Below are positions 42,711-53,715 of a stretch of 64,000 nt of DNA, piece by piece. The stretch is from Symsagittifera roscoffensis (taxonomy: Eukaryota; Xenacoelomorpha; Acoela; Convolutidae). Location: positions 28,606,833 to 28,670,832 of the forward strand of contig NC_087062.1 in the NCBI RefSeq assembly GCF_963678635.1, read 5' to 3'. The notes beneath the pieces were generated by a model. That model was given only the letters and a program-made list of their open reading frames with translations. It did not search any database and was not told the DNA's origin. The translations under genes and the position numbers were made by a program. How positions within the stretch are numbered: the stretch's first letter is position 1; each line of letters opens with the position of its first letter.

Positions 42711-42731
42711 TTTTCCTAGACTTGTCACTAA

Positions 42732-44156
42732 GTGTCTGGATAGTAGGATCTCTTCTTCTTCATTGTGGGGACTCTTGAACCACTGTACCGTGTACCACCA
42801 CTTGAGCTCTAATAAAATTTTTCCTAAAATCCCTATCTTAATGGCCAAAATCCAAATACTGACCCCCCTGCATTTATCTCCCTTTCGTTGTTTCAGGCTA
42901 TTTGAAACCCCAACTTCTTTGCAGGTAACTTGTGATCACCTGTTTGTTCAAATACCAACAACAAATTTTCACCAAAACGTAAAAATTATAAAAACAGAAA
43001 GATGAACCCACCTTAAATTCAAAGCTGACTGATGTCAACCTTTGTCCGAAAAAATATCTGGTACCCGATTGCCACGCGTCTTCCTCCCCCCTGCTAGCGG
43101 TCTTATGGGGTATCACAAAAACTGTCTATGTCCCTTCCCCTCTACCGATCCGACCAGGGTACCTACCTTAACTCGATGTTAAATTTGGATATCCGCTTCT
43201 TATAACCAACGCGTGTAAGTATCTAATGTAACTAAATCGACGATGCCGAACAATTAGTTACTCTAATGTGTCCCCCCTTGTTACAATTTACAACCCTGGC
43301 CTGCTTGTGAAAAATTTCCTCAAAACAATGGGGCTCCGCTTATCCAATTTTACACTTATTTCCTATAATGTAATGTGGGTTTTAACGATACCCGTTTGTC
43401 CAACTTGAGAACACCCCTGTGCGTCCTCCTCTTGTTGTTGCAATCCCGTGCTGGTTGTCCCCTTGACGTGCACTGCACTTGACACCAGCCCCTCCTTCCC
43501 ACTTGGCTGGTCACCTCTTCCAGTCAAGTCTCCTAGCGGTTCAGCTCAGTCCTTGTGAAACACTTTCCCACTCGACTGGTCACCTCTTCCAGTCAAGTCT
43601 CATAGTGGTCCGGCTCTGTCCTTGTGAACCACTTTCCCACTCGGCCGGTGACCTCTTCCAGTCAAGTCTCCTAATGGTCCGTCTAGGTTTCAAGCTATCT
43701 GAAAACCCTTAATAACGCCCCCCACTTGGGCACCTTATTGAGGTCACTGGTTTAGATTGCTAGATTGATCGAAACGATTGGTCTTATAAAACAGTATGGG
43801 TATACTTTTTAATTAATATAAAGGTTTGATCCAACTAATCTGGTATCAAAGTCACTGTCATTTTTTTAAATAGTTTTTGTTCCTTTTTCTATACTTTTTT
43901 CTTGTTTTTGTTTCGCTTTTTGTCTTTTTGCTCGTGTTTTTGTCCCCCTAGTTACCGTCCCCTTACTCGGTTAGCTAAGCCTCGTTCGGAGAGCGTACCA
44001 GGAAGTTTTCTCAAGTTTTCTTAAAAAGCTATCACGGTACAACCGGAAGGTTTACCCGTTCCCGCTGAACCGTACCACCGGTACTCTAGAATGGGCATGC
44101 AGCCCGGAGCTGTGTCAAGTGGGTTCGACTCCGTAGTCATGATGTCGTAAAAACAC
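42732..44156 (-). other. 5' leader of the minus-strand element
   Basis: About 1.4 kb between the minisatellite and the primer-binding site with no credible gene. It includes three 69-bp repeats (43498-43704). Near the LTR it keeps short matches with the plus-strand leader: GTTTTTATGGCGCTCCTGG, ACATCATGAC and ATAGCTTTTTAA in the same order. A sequence at 43040-43075 (TACCCGATTG context) resembles the hairpin family but lacks the stem. Confidence 0.55.
43498..43704. repeat. Three 69-bp tandem repeats in the leader
   Basis: Units start at 43498, 43567 and 43636 with CCCACT(T/C)GGC and share GGTCACCTCTTCCAGTCAAG. 69 bp is a multiple of three, but no long protein is evident in the sense direction. 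Confidence 0.8.
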
Positions 44157-44168
44157 CCAGGAGCGCCA
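44157..44168 (-). promoter_or_regulatory. Candidate primer-binding site of the minus element
   Basis: TGGCGCTCCTGG in the sense of the element, 11 nt after the LTR end GTTACA. The identical 12-mer sits 12 nt after the LTR of the plus-strand element. TGG plus 9 nt fits the 3' end of a tRNA (CCA, discriminator, acceptor strand). The tRNA was not identified. Confidence 0.6.
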
Positions 44169-44179
44169 TAAAAACACTC

Positions 44180-45043
44180 TGTAACTGTCGCCTACTTCGG
44201 TCACATATGAGGCTTAAGAAAAGTAGGCCCTATAACCATTGGCTCAAGAGTCAGGGACACTATCTCTTGTGTTTTTGTATCTCAAAAACGGTCGGAGCCA
44301 ATTCAGTTCGCTTCCGACATGAGACTAGAACCCGTCGTTACAGCTTAAAGGCCACTACCAAAATATCCCGCTACTCTAGAAAATAAGAACGTCCCCATAC
44401 TTAGGTCTCGAGATACCCAAAATACACGAACGCCGTTAAAAACAGGGTCGGAACAATCCGTTAAGTTACTTTTTATTAGACAGTGGGACTTTGATCCATT
44501 TCAGATGGATCAACCTAAAACTCGCTTTACCTCAACATAACAATCATAAAACACACTCGGGAAAATTAAATTAGGTACTTACATAGCAGCACACTCGAGA
44601 ACTAGAGGGAACTAAATTAGTAAGCGACTTGAGAATGATCGGGGAATTAAGTTTAATTCAATAAGTTTGAATCGAACAAGTTTTATCTCAAGAATGGAGT
44701 TTCGGTTCTGGACCATTGGGACACTTCGGTTGTCCACCTTTCCACCGAAGGCTCACTCTGGTTCAGCTAGATTCCGATCTTCTTTTGTAATGACTGTCTC
44801 CTATATCAAGATAGCACAGCTCTACTCTCGTACTCTCGTGGTTTTTATTATTATCTTGGAAATTGAGAATAGAAATTTCCCGCTGTTTTTCTGTCATTTT
44901 CCCGCAATTGTCAATTCGGTCGTTCTCCTTTTTTTATTTTATGTTTTCAGTTGTCGCGAGAAAACTGAGCATGACAGGCTCCATTCGAATTTTTGAAAAA
45001 ATAAAACTTCATTCCAAAACCACTTTATTCCAAAACCACTGCA
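44180..45043 (-). repeat. 5' LTR of the minus-strand element
   Basis: 864 bp with TG...CA ends (TGTAAC at 44180, CTGCA at 45043 on the plus strand), matching 17214-17323 plus 21209-21930. It is followed by the target duplication ATGA. It contains a 16-17-bp duplication of TTCCAAAACCACT-type sequence near its right end. Its last 363 bp were copied again at 47639-48001 by a later tandem duplication. Confidence 0.75.
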
Positions 45044-45047
45044 ATGA

Positions 45048-46165
45048 CTAGGTTTTATGCGAACCCTTGGATTATATTCCTAAATTCTTTGTTATTATTA
45101 TTACTATGATTATGATTATTATGTTAGTTTACTACCAGCAGATGCAGATGTGGTCTCCCATCAAACTATCATTGGTCAAATTTTCCAATTTGTGTCATGT
45201 TATTTTTCAAATTTTTGTATTTAACTTAAAATTAAATTCAGAAAAAATGTGACATTCGACCAGAGTGGACAAAATGCAATCTCTGCAGTTTAGGAATTTT
45301 TAGCGGCGAACCTTCTGAGTTAGTGATTTTGAAGGATTAACGACGTTATTCTGATGATTAGTAGAACGGTGAAGGTCAAGATATTCTTTTATTTTGAATT
45401 TTTAAATTTTCGAAGTGATGACGAAACATTTCTGAGAAACGTCAGAAACGGCCATTTTGGCAGAAAAGCTGAAAAGAAACACAACAACGATAGTTGCACT
45501 GACGAAAACAACGAAGATTGTAATAGAAAAACCACAGAGAGAAACAGAAGACCGCTCCGAGTTGCAACTATTGTGTCGCTACAATAATTGCAAGGCAGTT
45601 GCTAACAACAGTGAGGGGTGGAAACCAGCCTTCCGGATTACTGAGAGATCAAGCTTAACGTGCTTGATTCAGTGGATTCGAGAATCCGGAGGGGTTTCGG
45701 GACTGAAACTTTTATCATTTTATATGAACTTTTAGCTTCCCTGTCATGTCCTGAATTGAATTTAATTAACATCCGAATTCATTCTACTAAGATGAGAAGC
45801 TAGGAGTTGGGGGAAAGGGTTGATCCATCTTCGATGGAGATGATGATTTTTATCTACTGAACAAAAACAATAATAATTCAATAAGTAGTAGTAGCCCTGT
45901 TTTTAGGAGTGACCTTGTGGTCTGGGGATACTGAGACCCAGCCATGATCTCACTATTTCTGCATGTAACTAAGTTAATTTGAGTGTTTTGACCGAAGCCG
46001 AAAGCAGTAACGTTTTTTGTCGACCCGATGTTAGAAAAGACCACCGAAAGTACTGGCTTGGTAGAGACGGTGAAAAGCATGTAAAGCTCTGTTCAGACGT
46101 TAGCCAGTCGTCTTAAGACTTAGTTTTATTTTCCGTCGATATGTATCTTCCGGGCGAATGTTACA
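45048..46165 (+). repeat. Plus-strand element: end of the 5' LTR
   Basis: Right-hand part of the LTR that begins at 16870. It ends GGGCGAATGTTACA, the exact inverted match of 16870-16883. It contains the 45247-45445 block (TGACATTCGACCAGAGTGGA) related to 17030-17213. A second copy ends at 49123 because of the tandem duplication. Confidence 0.75.
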
Positions 46166-46177
46166 TAGATGTTTTTA

Positions 46178-46189
46178 TGGCGCTCCTGG
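46178..46189 (+). promoter_or_regulatory. Candidate primer-binding site of the plus element
   Basis: TGGCGCTCCTGG, 12 nt after the LTR end at 46165, identical to the site of the minus element. A duplicate lies at 49136-49147. Two copies of LTR end plus primer site in one element would disturb reverse transcription. Confidence 0.6.
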
Positions 46190-49100
46190 TTGTTATTCTT
46201 TTTTAACATCATGACCGGCAGAACCGTTAACGAGCACTCCACGCCGAGCGGATGCTCACATTAACGCCCTTAATAGGCCTAAACCGCCGGGGCGGAGGGG
46301 TAGCTCGGAACGCGGAAGCCTTCCGGATTACCGTGAATAGCTTTTTAACCTAGTTAAGACCGAAAATTTACGAACCAGGAAGGGTGCGGGGATTCGCGGT
46401 CCCGTCGTTCCCTGAGAGGTTTGTGACCAAAAACATTTAAAGATATATATAAAACCAAACAAAAAGTAGTATAGTTCCCAAGAAAAACAAAAAAACATAA
46501 AAAAATAACCGAAAAAACCAAAAACTGTAAAAAAGTAAAACTCAGTGGAAATCATCCCCCCAGACAAGATGTGATCCGACCCTCCCGTTTGTTGTTGATA
46601 GATATATTGTTGTTACAGGCATTTATATGAGTCAAAATTGTTACGATCATTTTTGTAGCCCGTTTGTGAGGCTTGTACTGTAGGGTTATTTGAGCATTTA
46701 AGCACGTTAATGATAAATTGCGCTTAATCCGGAAGGGTCAGCTGATTTGCGCTCAATTCGGAGGGGTCTTGGGAGAAGACTGATCCGGCAAGCAGTACAA
46801 GGAGCAACAAGAAGGGGCTCAACGACAACAACAATCGACTGTTGGGTATCGTTAACAAGTTTTGTATCCCTTTTGGTACAAAAAGTAAGATAGTAATCTG
46901 TGGGGGGCTCGACAGTGCTGCAGTGTAGTGACCCTTCACCGAACTGCGAATATCCGAGTTAAGCACCTTAATTCGGATATTAAACAATCCCGGAGGGGTA
47001 TACTATTACTAATATTTTTACTTATATAGCCTATATTAATACTCCTATATCGTTTTTCAGTGAAAAACACAGAAAGCAGACCGGTTTTTAGGGTCAAAAT
47101 AGCGAAATTTTGACCCCCCACAAATCGCGATTTTTGAGATATCGATATTTTTTGAAACGGAAAAAAGCGCTAAGTTAGTGTAATACATTGTAACTGCACT
47201 ACTATAATAGATAGAACCGGTAAAGTTTAGTTCAGAAGTGGTTGGAACTATTTTGTTACCAAAAACCGAATTTTCGCGATTTTTGATAGTACGAAACACT
47301 ATAAAATCAGAAAATTATTTGAAATTTTTGAGTTAGAACAGTAAAAATAGTTGTTCGGACAACTTCCACTAGTGAATCTACAAGTTTTAAAACCCACTAC
47401 CCGAAAGCCTTCCGGGTTGCGGAGAAATCGAACTTAACGTGTTTGATTTGGTGGATTCACCAATCCGGAGGGGTACAGGTAGCATAGTTTTTCGCAAATT
47501 TTTTCAACTAAAGCGTTTTAGATCGGGTCTTTTGCATTGAACTAGAAGAGTATAGGCCTTCTAAGCTCGGATCAATAATTTTTAGGTCGAAAGGACCAGA
47601 TTTGCGGAAATAGTTAGGCGGAACCTATAAGAGACAAATTTTATCTCAAGAATGGAGTTTCGGTTCTGGACCATTGGGACACTTCGGTTGTCCACCTTTC
47701 CACCGAAGGCTCACTCTGGTTCAGCTAGATTCCGATCTTCTTTTGTAATGACTGTCTCATATATCAAGATAGCACAGCTCTACTCTCGTACTCTCGTGGT
47801 TTTTATTATTATCTTGGAAATTGCGAATAGAAATTTCCCGCTGTTTTTCTGTCACTTTCCCGCAATTGTCAATTCGGTCGTTCTCCTTTTTTTATTTTAT
47901 GTTTTCAGTTGTCGCGAGAAAACTGAGCATGACAGGCTCCATTCGAATTTTTGAAAAAATAAAACTTCATTCCAAAACCACTTTATTCCAAAACCACTGC
48001 AATGACTAGGTTTTATGCGAACCCTTGGATTATATTCCTAAATTCTTTGTTATTATTATTACTATGAATATTATTATTATGTTAGTTTACTATCAGCAGA
48101 TGCAGATGTGGTCTCCCATCAAACTATCATTGGTCAAATTTTCCAATTTGTGTCATGTTATTTTTCAAATTTTTGTATTTAACTTAAAATTAAATTCAGA
48201 AAAAATGTGACATTCGACCAGAGTGGACAAAATGCAATCTCTGCAGTTTAGGAATTTTTAGCGGCGAACCTTCTGAGTTAGTGATTTTGAAGGATTAACG
48301 ACGTTATTCGGATGATTAGTAGAACGGTGAAGGTCAAGATATTCTTTTATTTTGAAATTTTAAATTTTCGAAGTGATGACGAAACATTTCTGAGAAACGT
48401 CAGAAACGGCCATTTTGGCAGAAAAGCTGAAAAGAAACACAACAACGATAGTTGCACTGACGAAAACAACGAAGATTGTAATAGAAAAACCACAGAGAGA
48501 AACAGAAGACCGCTCCGAGTTGCAACTATTGTGTCGCTACAATAATTGCAAGGCAGTTGCTAACAACAGTGAGGGGTGGAAACCAGCCTTCCGGATTACT
48601 GAGAGATCAAGCTTAACGTGCTTGATTCAGTGGATTCGAGAATCCGGAGGGGTTTCGGGACTGAAACTTTTATCATTTTATATGAACTTTTAGCTTCCCT
48701 GTCATGTCCTGAATTGAATTTAATTAACATCCGAATTCATTCTACTAAGATGAGAAGCTAGGAGTTGGGGGAAAGGGTTGATCCATCTTCGATGGAGATG
48801 ATGATTTTTATCTACTGAACAAAAACAATAATAATTCAATAAGTAGTAGTAGCCCTGTTTTTAGGAGTGACCTTGTGGTCTGGGGATACTGAGACCCAGC
48901 CATGATCTCACTATTTCTGCATGTAACTAAGTTAATTTGAGTGTTTTGACCGAAGCCGAAAGCAGTAACGTTTTTTGTCGACCCGATGTTAGAAAAGACC
49001 ACCGAAAGTACTGGCTTGGTAGAGACGGTGAAAAGCATGTAAAGCTCTGTTCAGACGTTAGCCAGTCGTCTTAAGACTTAGTTTTATTTTCCGTCGATAT

Positions 49101-51956
49101 GTATCTTCCGGGCGAATGTTACATAGATGTTTTTATGGCGCTCCTGGTTGTTATTCTTTTTTAACATCATGACCGGCAGAACCGTTAACGAGCACTCCAC
49201 GCCGAGCGGATGCTCACATTAACGCCCTTAATAGGCCTAAACCGCCGGGGCGGAGGGGTAGCTCGGAACGCAGAAGCCTTCCGGATTACCGTGAATAGCT
49301 TTTTAACCTAGTTAAGACCGAAAATTCACGAACCAGGAAGGGTGGGGGGATTCGCGGTCCCGTCGTTCCCTGAGAGGTTTGTGACCAAAAACATTTAAAG
49401 ATATATATAAAACCAAACAAAAAGTAGTATAGTTCCCAAGAAAAACAAAAAAACATAAAAAAATAACCGAAAAAACCAAAAACTGTAAAAAAGTAAAACT
49501 CAGTGGAAATCATCCCCCCAGACAAGATGTGATCCGACCCTCCCGTTTGTTGTTGATAGATATATTGTTGTTACAGGCATTTATATGAGTCAAAATCGTT
49601 ACGATCATTTTTGTAGCCCGTTTGTGAGGCTTGTACTGTAGGGTTATTTGAGCATTTAAGCACGTTAATGATAAATTGCGCTTAATCCGGAAGGGTCAGC
49701 TGATTTGCGCTCAATTCGGAGGGGTCTTGGGAGAAGACTGATCTGGCAAGCAGTACAAGGAGCAACAAGAAGGGGCTCAACGACAACAACAATCGACTGT
49801 TGGGTATAGTTAACAAGTTTTGTATCCCTTTTGGTACAAAAAGTAAGATAGTAATCTGTGGGGGGCTCGACAGTGCTGCAGTGTAGTGACCCTTCACCGA
49901 ACTGCGAATATCCGAGTTAAGCACCTTAAAGGGATATTAAACAAACCTGGAGGGGTATAGTATTACTAAGATTATTACTTATATAGCCTATATTAATACT
50001 CTTATACCGTTTTTCAGTGAAAAACACAGAAAGCAGACCGGTTTTTAGGGTCAAAATAGCGATATTTTGATCCCCCCACAAGTCGCGATTTTTGAGATAT
50101 CGATATTTTTGAAACGGAAAAAAGCGCTAAGTTAGTGTAATACATTGTAAATGCACTACTATAATAGATAGAACCGGTAAAGTTTAGTTCAGAAGTGGTT
50201 GGAACTATTTTGTTACCAAAAACCGAATTTTCGCGATTTTTGATAGTACGAAACACTATAAAATCAGAAAATTATTTGAAATTTTTGAGTTAGAACAGTA
50301 AAAATAGTTGTTCGGACAATTTCCACTAGTGAATCTACAAGTTTTAAAACCCACTACCCGAAAGCCTTCCGGGTTGCGGAGAAATCGAACTTAACGTGTT
50401 TGATTTGGTGGATTCACCAATCCGGAGGGGTACAGGTAGCATAGTTTTTCGCAAATGTTTTCAACTAAAGCGTTTTAGATCGGGTCTTTTGCATTGAACT
50501 AGAAGAGTATAGGCCTTCTGAGCTCGGATCAATAATTTTTAGGGTCGAAAAGACCAGATTTGCGGAAATAGTTAGGCGGAACCTATAAGAGACAAATTTT
50601 TTGACTTTAGAAAAAAGACGTTTTGGTTAATAACTTTGGAACAACTGGGCATATCGAGTTGATCTTGGTATCAATAGATCAGAAATTAGCTGAGCTTATT
50701 GATAGGGACAAAAGTTTTTCGAAAAAGCATGCGTGAAAATTTTTTGAGATTGTTTTTAGCAAATTCACCAATTTGGAGGGTAGACCCTTCACGTTTTATA
50801 AATTTTTTTAGAAAAGCCCTTATACCCCTACCAAAAGGTAATAGCGGTTGAATAAAGTAACTTTAGGCTGTTCTAGACGAAAAGGGAAGACTAAAAGCAC
50901 AGCAGAACCTTAATCGAGCCGAAGTTAGGCGAGCGATAAGACCCTTCACCGCTAGCGTGAATTGTCAAATAAGAGGCTTAACTCCAATCCGGAGGGGTCA
51001 AAATTTTTTTTTCAAATTAGGAGGGGTCCGAAACCGGAGGGGTCCTAAAATTGCTAATTCGGAGGGGTCCAAATCCGGAGGGGTCTTATATTAACTAACT
51101 CAGAGGGGTCCCAATCCGGAAGGGTCTAGATTTTGTTAGTCCGGAAGGGTCCTATTTGTGCCAATCCGGAGGGGTATTATTTTATTAAAGGACTTAGGTA
51201 GACGGAAGAAAGACTAAAGTGAGAGGTATTAGGTTATTAGCAGACAGGCTAGGAATCAGTGACTGCACTGGTAACTTGCCTTTCAATAAGAACCAGACCA
51301 AAAAAAAACAGGTCCGAACTCGGATATTCGCGACACTAAGTCTAAACTAAAAAGAGCGTGATTCATTGGTGTGGATTGTATCATAATACGTTTTTGTGAA
51401 AAGGGACTGCCCTGAGGATTGTAGTAGGTCTAGCTCGGGAAGTCCGAAGGCAGATAGGTAACACAGTACTCGGTGGGTGCAATAGACGCCCTTTTGAGAA
51501 AATTACTGCCTTCAAAGTTTTGTCTGTTTGGTGCAGCACCGAGCAGGGAAAGCTTTTTCTTTAAAAGACAAGTTCGACTATTGTACTGCGAATGACTAAA
51601 AGTACAATACACATACGTTTCTTTATAGAGGCATTCATAATCTGTCATTATATATATTTTTTTGTTTTTGATTTTAAATCAACATAAACTGTGCTTGATT
51701 GGGTAGTGAATACACTATCTTTTAAATTGACTGATAACATCATATTGTGCTAGTTTCCAAGTCTTACGACCGATAATCAGTTAGTGTGAATAAATTATAT
51801 ACAAACTGTACTCTGATAACATACAAGGATTCGTGGTCACTATTTTATAGAATCTTGTGAAATTTATTGTGTTGTGTCATTATTATTGGTAGTCAAACTA
51901 TAAGATCACTAGCAATCGAATTAAGTATATAGGCATTAAGAAGTGACAAATAGAGA
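46190..51956 (+). other. Long 5' leader of the plus-strand element
   Basis: About 5.8 kb (2.8 kb without the duplication) with no believable gene. It is marked by many copies of CCGGAGGGGT or CCGGAAGGGT, and by complements such as GACCCTTCACCG at about 46929 and 50940. A-rich stretches and short direct repeats (CTTAACGTG(C/T)TTGATT) surround some of these. Confidence 0.6.
50985..51180 (+). repeat. Array of GGAGGGGTC boxes in the leader
   Basis: In about 200 bp the box (C/T)(C/G)GGA(G/A)GGGTC occurs about nine times, separated by AT-rich spacers of uneven length. Further single boxes lie at about 45688, 46731, 46762, 46990 and 47470 and in the duplicate. Uneven spacing with a fixed core suggests repeated protein-binding sites or an RNA motif rather than a simple minisatellite. 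Confidence 0.75.
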
Positions 51957-52154
51957 ATGAGTCTAGACAAGTCAAGGATACCTAAACGAGGTAATAGCTC
52001 TAGGAAATTCATACCTGAGAAGCAAAGAAAAACGATGACCGATCCTTTTGTGGATTGGATCAAACGAGCCCGGACCGACAGAGGGGAGACGGTTTCAGGC
52101 AGAATGGTTGAAACGAGAACCAGAAGACCTCAGAAGAGAGAAAAGAAATGTTGA
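51957..52154 (+). CDS. Short basic leader peptide or Gag start
   Basis: 65 codons from the first ATG after the leader, rich in Arg and Lys. It ends in ATGTTGA, where its stop overlaps the ATG of the next frame by the classic termination-reinitiation geometry. Either a separate small protein or the true Gag N-terminus with a frame change. Confidence 0.45.
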   Translation: MSLDKSRIPKRGNSSRKFIPEKQRKTMTDPFVDWIKRARTDRGETVSGRMVETRTRRPQKREKKC

Positions 52155-53650
52155 TAGCGGAGGTCAATACAGACCAAGTCATGAATGACAACCAGGAAGT
52201 ACATGGACTGGATGGGAGAGGAAGAAGGCTGGCGAGTGAATCTACTCCGGTAGAACAAGGCCATGATTTTGCCACTTTCACCGGGACATTGGATCGAGAG
52301 GAGATGTCGGAACTGTCCGACATCTCAACTGAAATAGCGGCAACTAGAAGATCTCCAACAGACAACACTATGATGGCAGGCGGAACTGAGAAACAAACAA
52401 CGTCATCATCGTTCTCAGAAAGAATGAGGAACACCTTAGGAAACCTCTTTCCATTCACCATGGGAGGGGGCGCGGGAAATGAAGGTGAATCCCAGGAGGA
52501 GGAGGACGAAGAAGAGCAAGTGGACTTTGGGTCTCAAGTCAGCCTCAATAGTTCGACCCAGGAGAATGAGGCATACGTCGGAAGAGAGACTGGAACCATG
52601 GACAAATTTGGTGTAGTGAGAACGATAAGCAAAGAGGTAAACACACCGGGCCAGTCAAGAGACTTCGCGATTATGACAAATTCAGAGCTGCAAACTGTGG
52701 AGAGTAGAAACAGAGGGCTAGGCAACGCATTGGCGGATCCTGAGGTAGATAATGAAAAGACGTCGAGGCAGAGAGTCAAGGCCCGGATCTCGACCAGCAC
52801 GAAGCTAATTGGGACCGACAAGGTTACACCGCCACTCGTGGATAACGGGGTAGCACTAGAAGAAGCCTTAAACAACATAGTGGACAGTTTAGGAGAACAA
52901 AATGAACAGATGTCCATAAGAATGAGTGAACTAGAAAGGGCAGTTCACATTGAAAGAGAAAGTCTGCGGGAAGAAATAAACCGCAATAGACAAGAAGTTG
53001 GCAGGAGCGAAAAACGCTTGAAAGAAAGAACGGACGAGCATATGGCGAAGAACTTGTCGCGAATGACAAGAGAAGCGGAACAGCGAGAGTTACGCTTAAG
53101 AGTCGACATCATGGAGAAGTTAAGAATTCAGCAAGAGCAGTCTCTTGGGACTCTTGACACAAAGATAGACGCGATGATGGAGAGGCGAACTCAGGCTATC
53201 ATGGATAGGTTGGACGGGCTACTAAGCAGCAAGAGTGGACCAAAAGAAGGGGAACCGAACTCGGGAGGTCCCAGCAGGGAGCCGAAGGTGAACTTCAATG
53301 AACATCAAAAGAGGAAGACGTATGGATCCACTAGAGGCAGGGCAGTTCATCAGGCTATGCCACAAGGGATAATAGAACATGGGGCCCGAACAGTAGAGCA
53401 AGTTCAACGGGGAACAGACAGACCTCTAATGAACGACCAACGCAAGGCACACATGCGACTGGGAGAAGTGATTCCGGTAACAGGGGGCATGCAAGCCCGG
53501 GGAGGAGTCATGTGGGCCAAGCGGGAAACACTCACGGCGATTCGGATTGCAGGGATGCACCGCATACAGAGCCTTTGGCAAGGTGTGAGGACACTCAGAC
53601 GGGACACTCAAGGGATGCTACGGCAATGGCCACAGCATTTGAACCCCTAA
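52148..53650 (+). CDS. Gag N-terminal protein, 500 codons (plus element)
   Basis: Acidic, low-complexity N-terminus (EEEDEEEQVDFGSQ), then a long coiled coil at about residues 245-360 (ELERAVHIERESLREEINRN and following heptads), then a basic tail. The position upstream of the capsid and zinc knuckles makes it the first part of Gag; the minus-strand copy has a coiled coil in the same place. No known domain beyond that. It stops before the capsid region, which is in another frame. Confidence 0.65.
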   Translation: MLIAEVNTDQVMNDNQEVHGLDGRGRRLASESTPVEQGHDFATFTGTLDREEMSELSDISTEIAATRRSPTDNTMMAGGTEKQTTSSSFSERMRNTLGNLFPFTMGGGAGNEGESQEEEDEEEQVDFGSQVSLNSSTQENEAYVGRETGTMDKFGVVRTISKEVNTPGQSRDFAIMTNSELQTVESRNRGLGNALADPEVDNEKTSRQRVKARISTSTKLIGTDKVTPPLVDNGVALEEALNNIVDSLGEQNEQMSIRMSELERAVHIERESLREEINRNRQEVGRSEKRLKERTDEHMAKNLSRMTREAEQRELRLRVDIMEKLRIQQEQSLGTLDTKIDAMMERRTQAIMDRLDGLLSSKSGPKEGEPNSGGPSREPKVNFNEHQKRKTYGSTRGRAVHQAMPQGIIEHGARTVEQVQRGTDRPLMNDQRKAHMRLGEVIPVTGGMQARGGVMWAKRETLTAIRIAGMHRIQSLWQGVRTLRRDTQGMLRQWPQHLNP

Positions 53651-53715
53651 ACAGGTCTTTGTAGACATTCCTTACAAGGTTATCCAGAACCAATGAACGC
53701 AGTGAGAAGTCCAGA

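Larger units (their letters stand above)
39441..42731. repeat. 1.69-kb tandem duplication of gag start and minisatellite
   Basis: 39441-41130 and 41131 to about 42731 are near-identical copies, offset 1,690-1,695 bp, each holding the gag start, an AT-rich spacer and a 14-bp minisatellite. The junction lies in a C-run (about 41125-41135), giving microhomology. Only the inner gag start connects to the rest of gag. Confidence 0.9.
17214..45043 (-). mobile_element. Minus-strand giant Ty3/gypsy-type LTR retrotransposon
   Basis: The direct LTRs are 17214 to about 21930 (3' LTR, split by a LINE) and 44180-45043 (5' LTR), with ATGA flanking at 17210-17213 and 45044-45047. In sense order it contains primer-binding site, leader, gag, protease, RT, RNase H, integrase, macro domain, and then about 9 kb of further coding sequence. 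Without the LINE it is about 24 kb, well above most Ty3/gypsy elements. LTR copies differ by about 5% over the 110 bp compared by eye. Many frameshifts, stops and an RT deletion make this copy non-functional. Its proteins are clearly related to those of the plus-strand element in which it sits. Confidence 0.8.
44681..50595. repeat. 2.96-kb tandem duplication across LTR and leader
   Basis: 44681-47638 and 47639-50595 are near-identical, offset 2,958 bp. Each unit contains part of the minus-element LTR, the right part of the plus-element LTR, the primer-binding site and about 1.45 kb of leader. The junction has a TTTT microhomology. Because the unit spans the nested insertion junction, the duplication is younger than that insertion. 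Confidence 0.95.

Noticed and set aside
40721-42778. Open frames of up to 264 codons with 14-residue periodic proteins
   Set aside because: They are by-products of a 14-bp minisatellite without stop codons; equivalent frames are open on both strands.
44157-46189. Two elements arranged head to head and sharing one LTR of about 2 kb with mirrored primer sites
   Set aside because: The sequence splits better into two LTRs: 44180-45043 (minus element, matching 17214-21930) and 45048-46165 (plus element, whose start is at 16870). The ATGA duplication supports nesting.
44667-49924. Paired small open frames repeated at 2,958 bp as duplicated genes
   Set aside because: They lie in LTR and leader sequence of the plus-strand element; the pairing comes from the tandem duplication and no protein motif is present.
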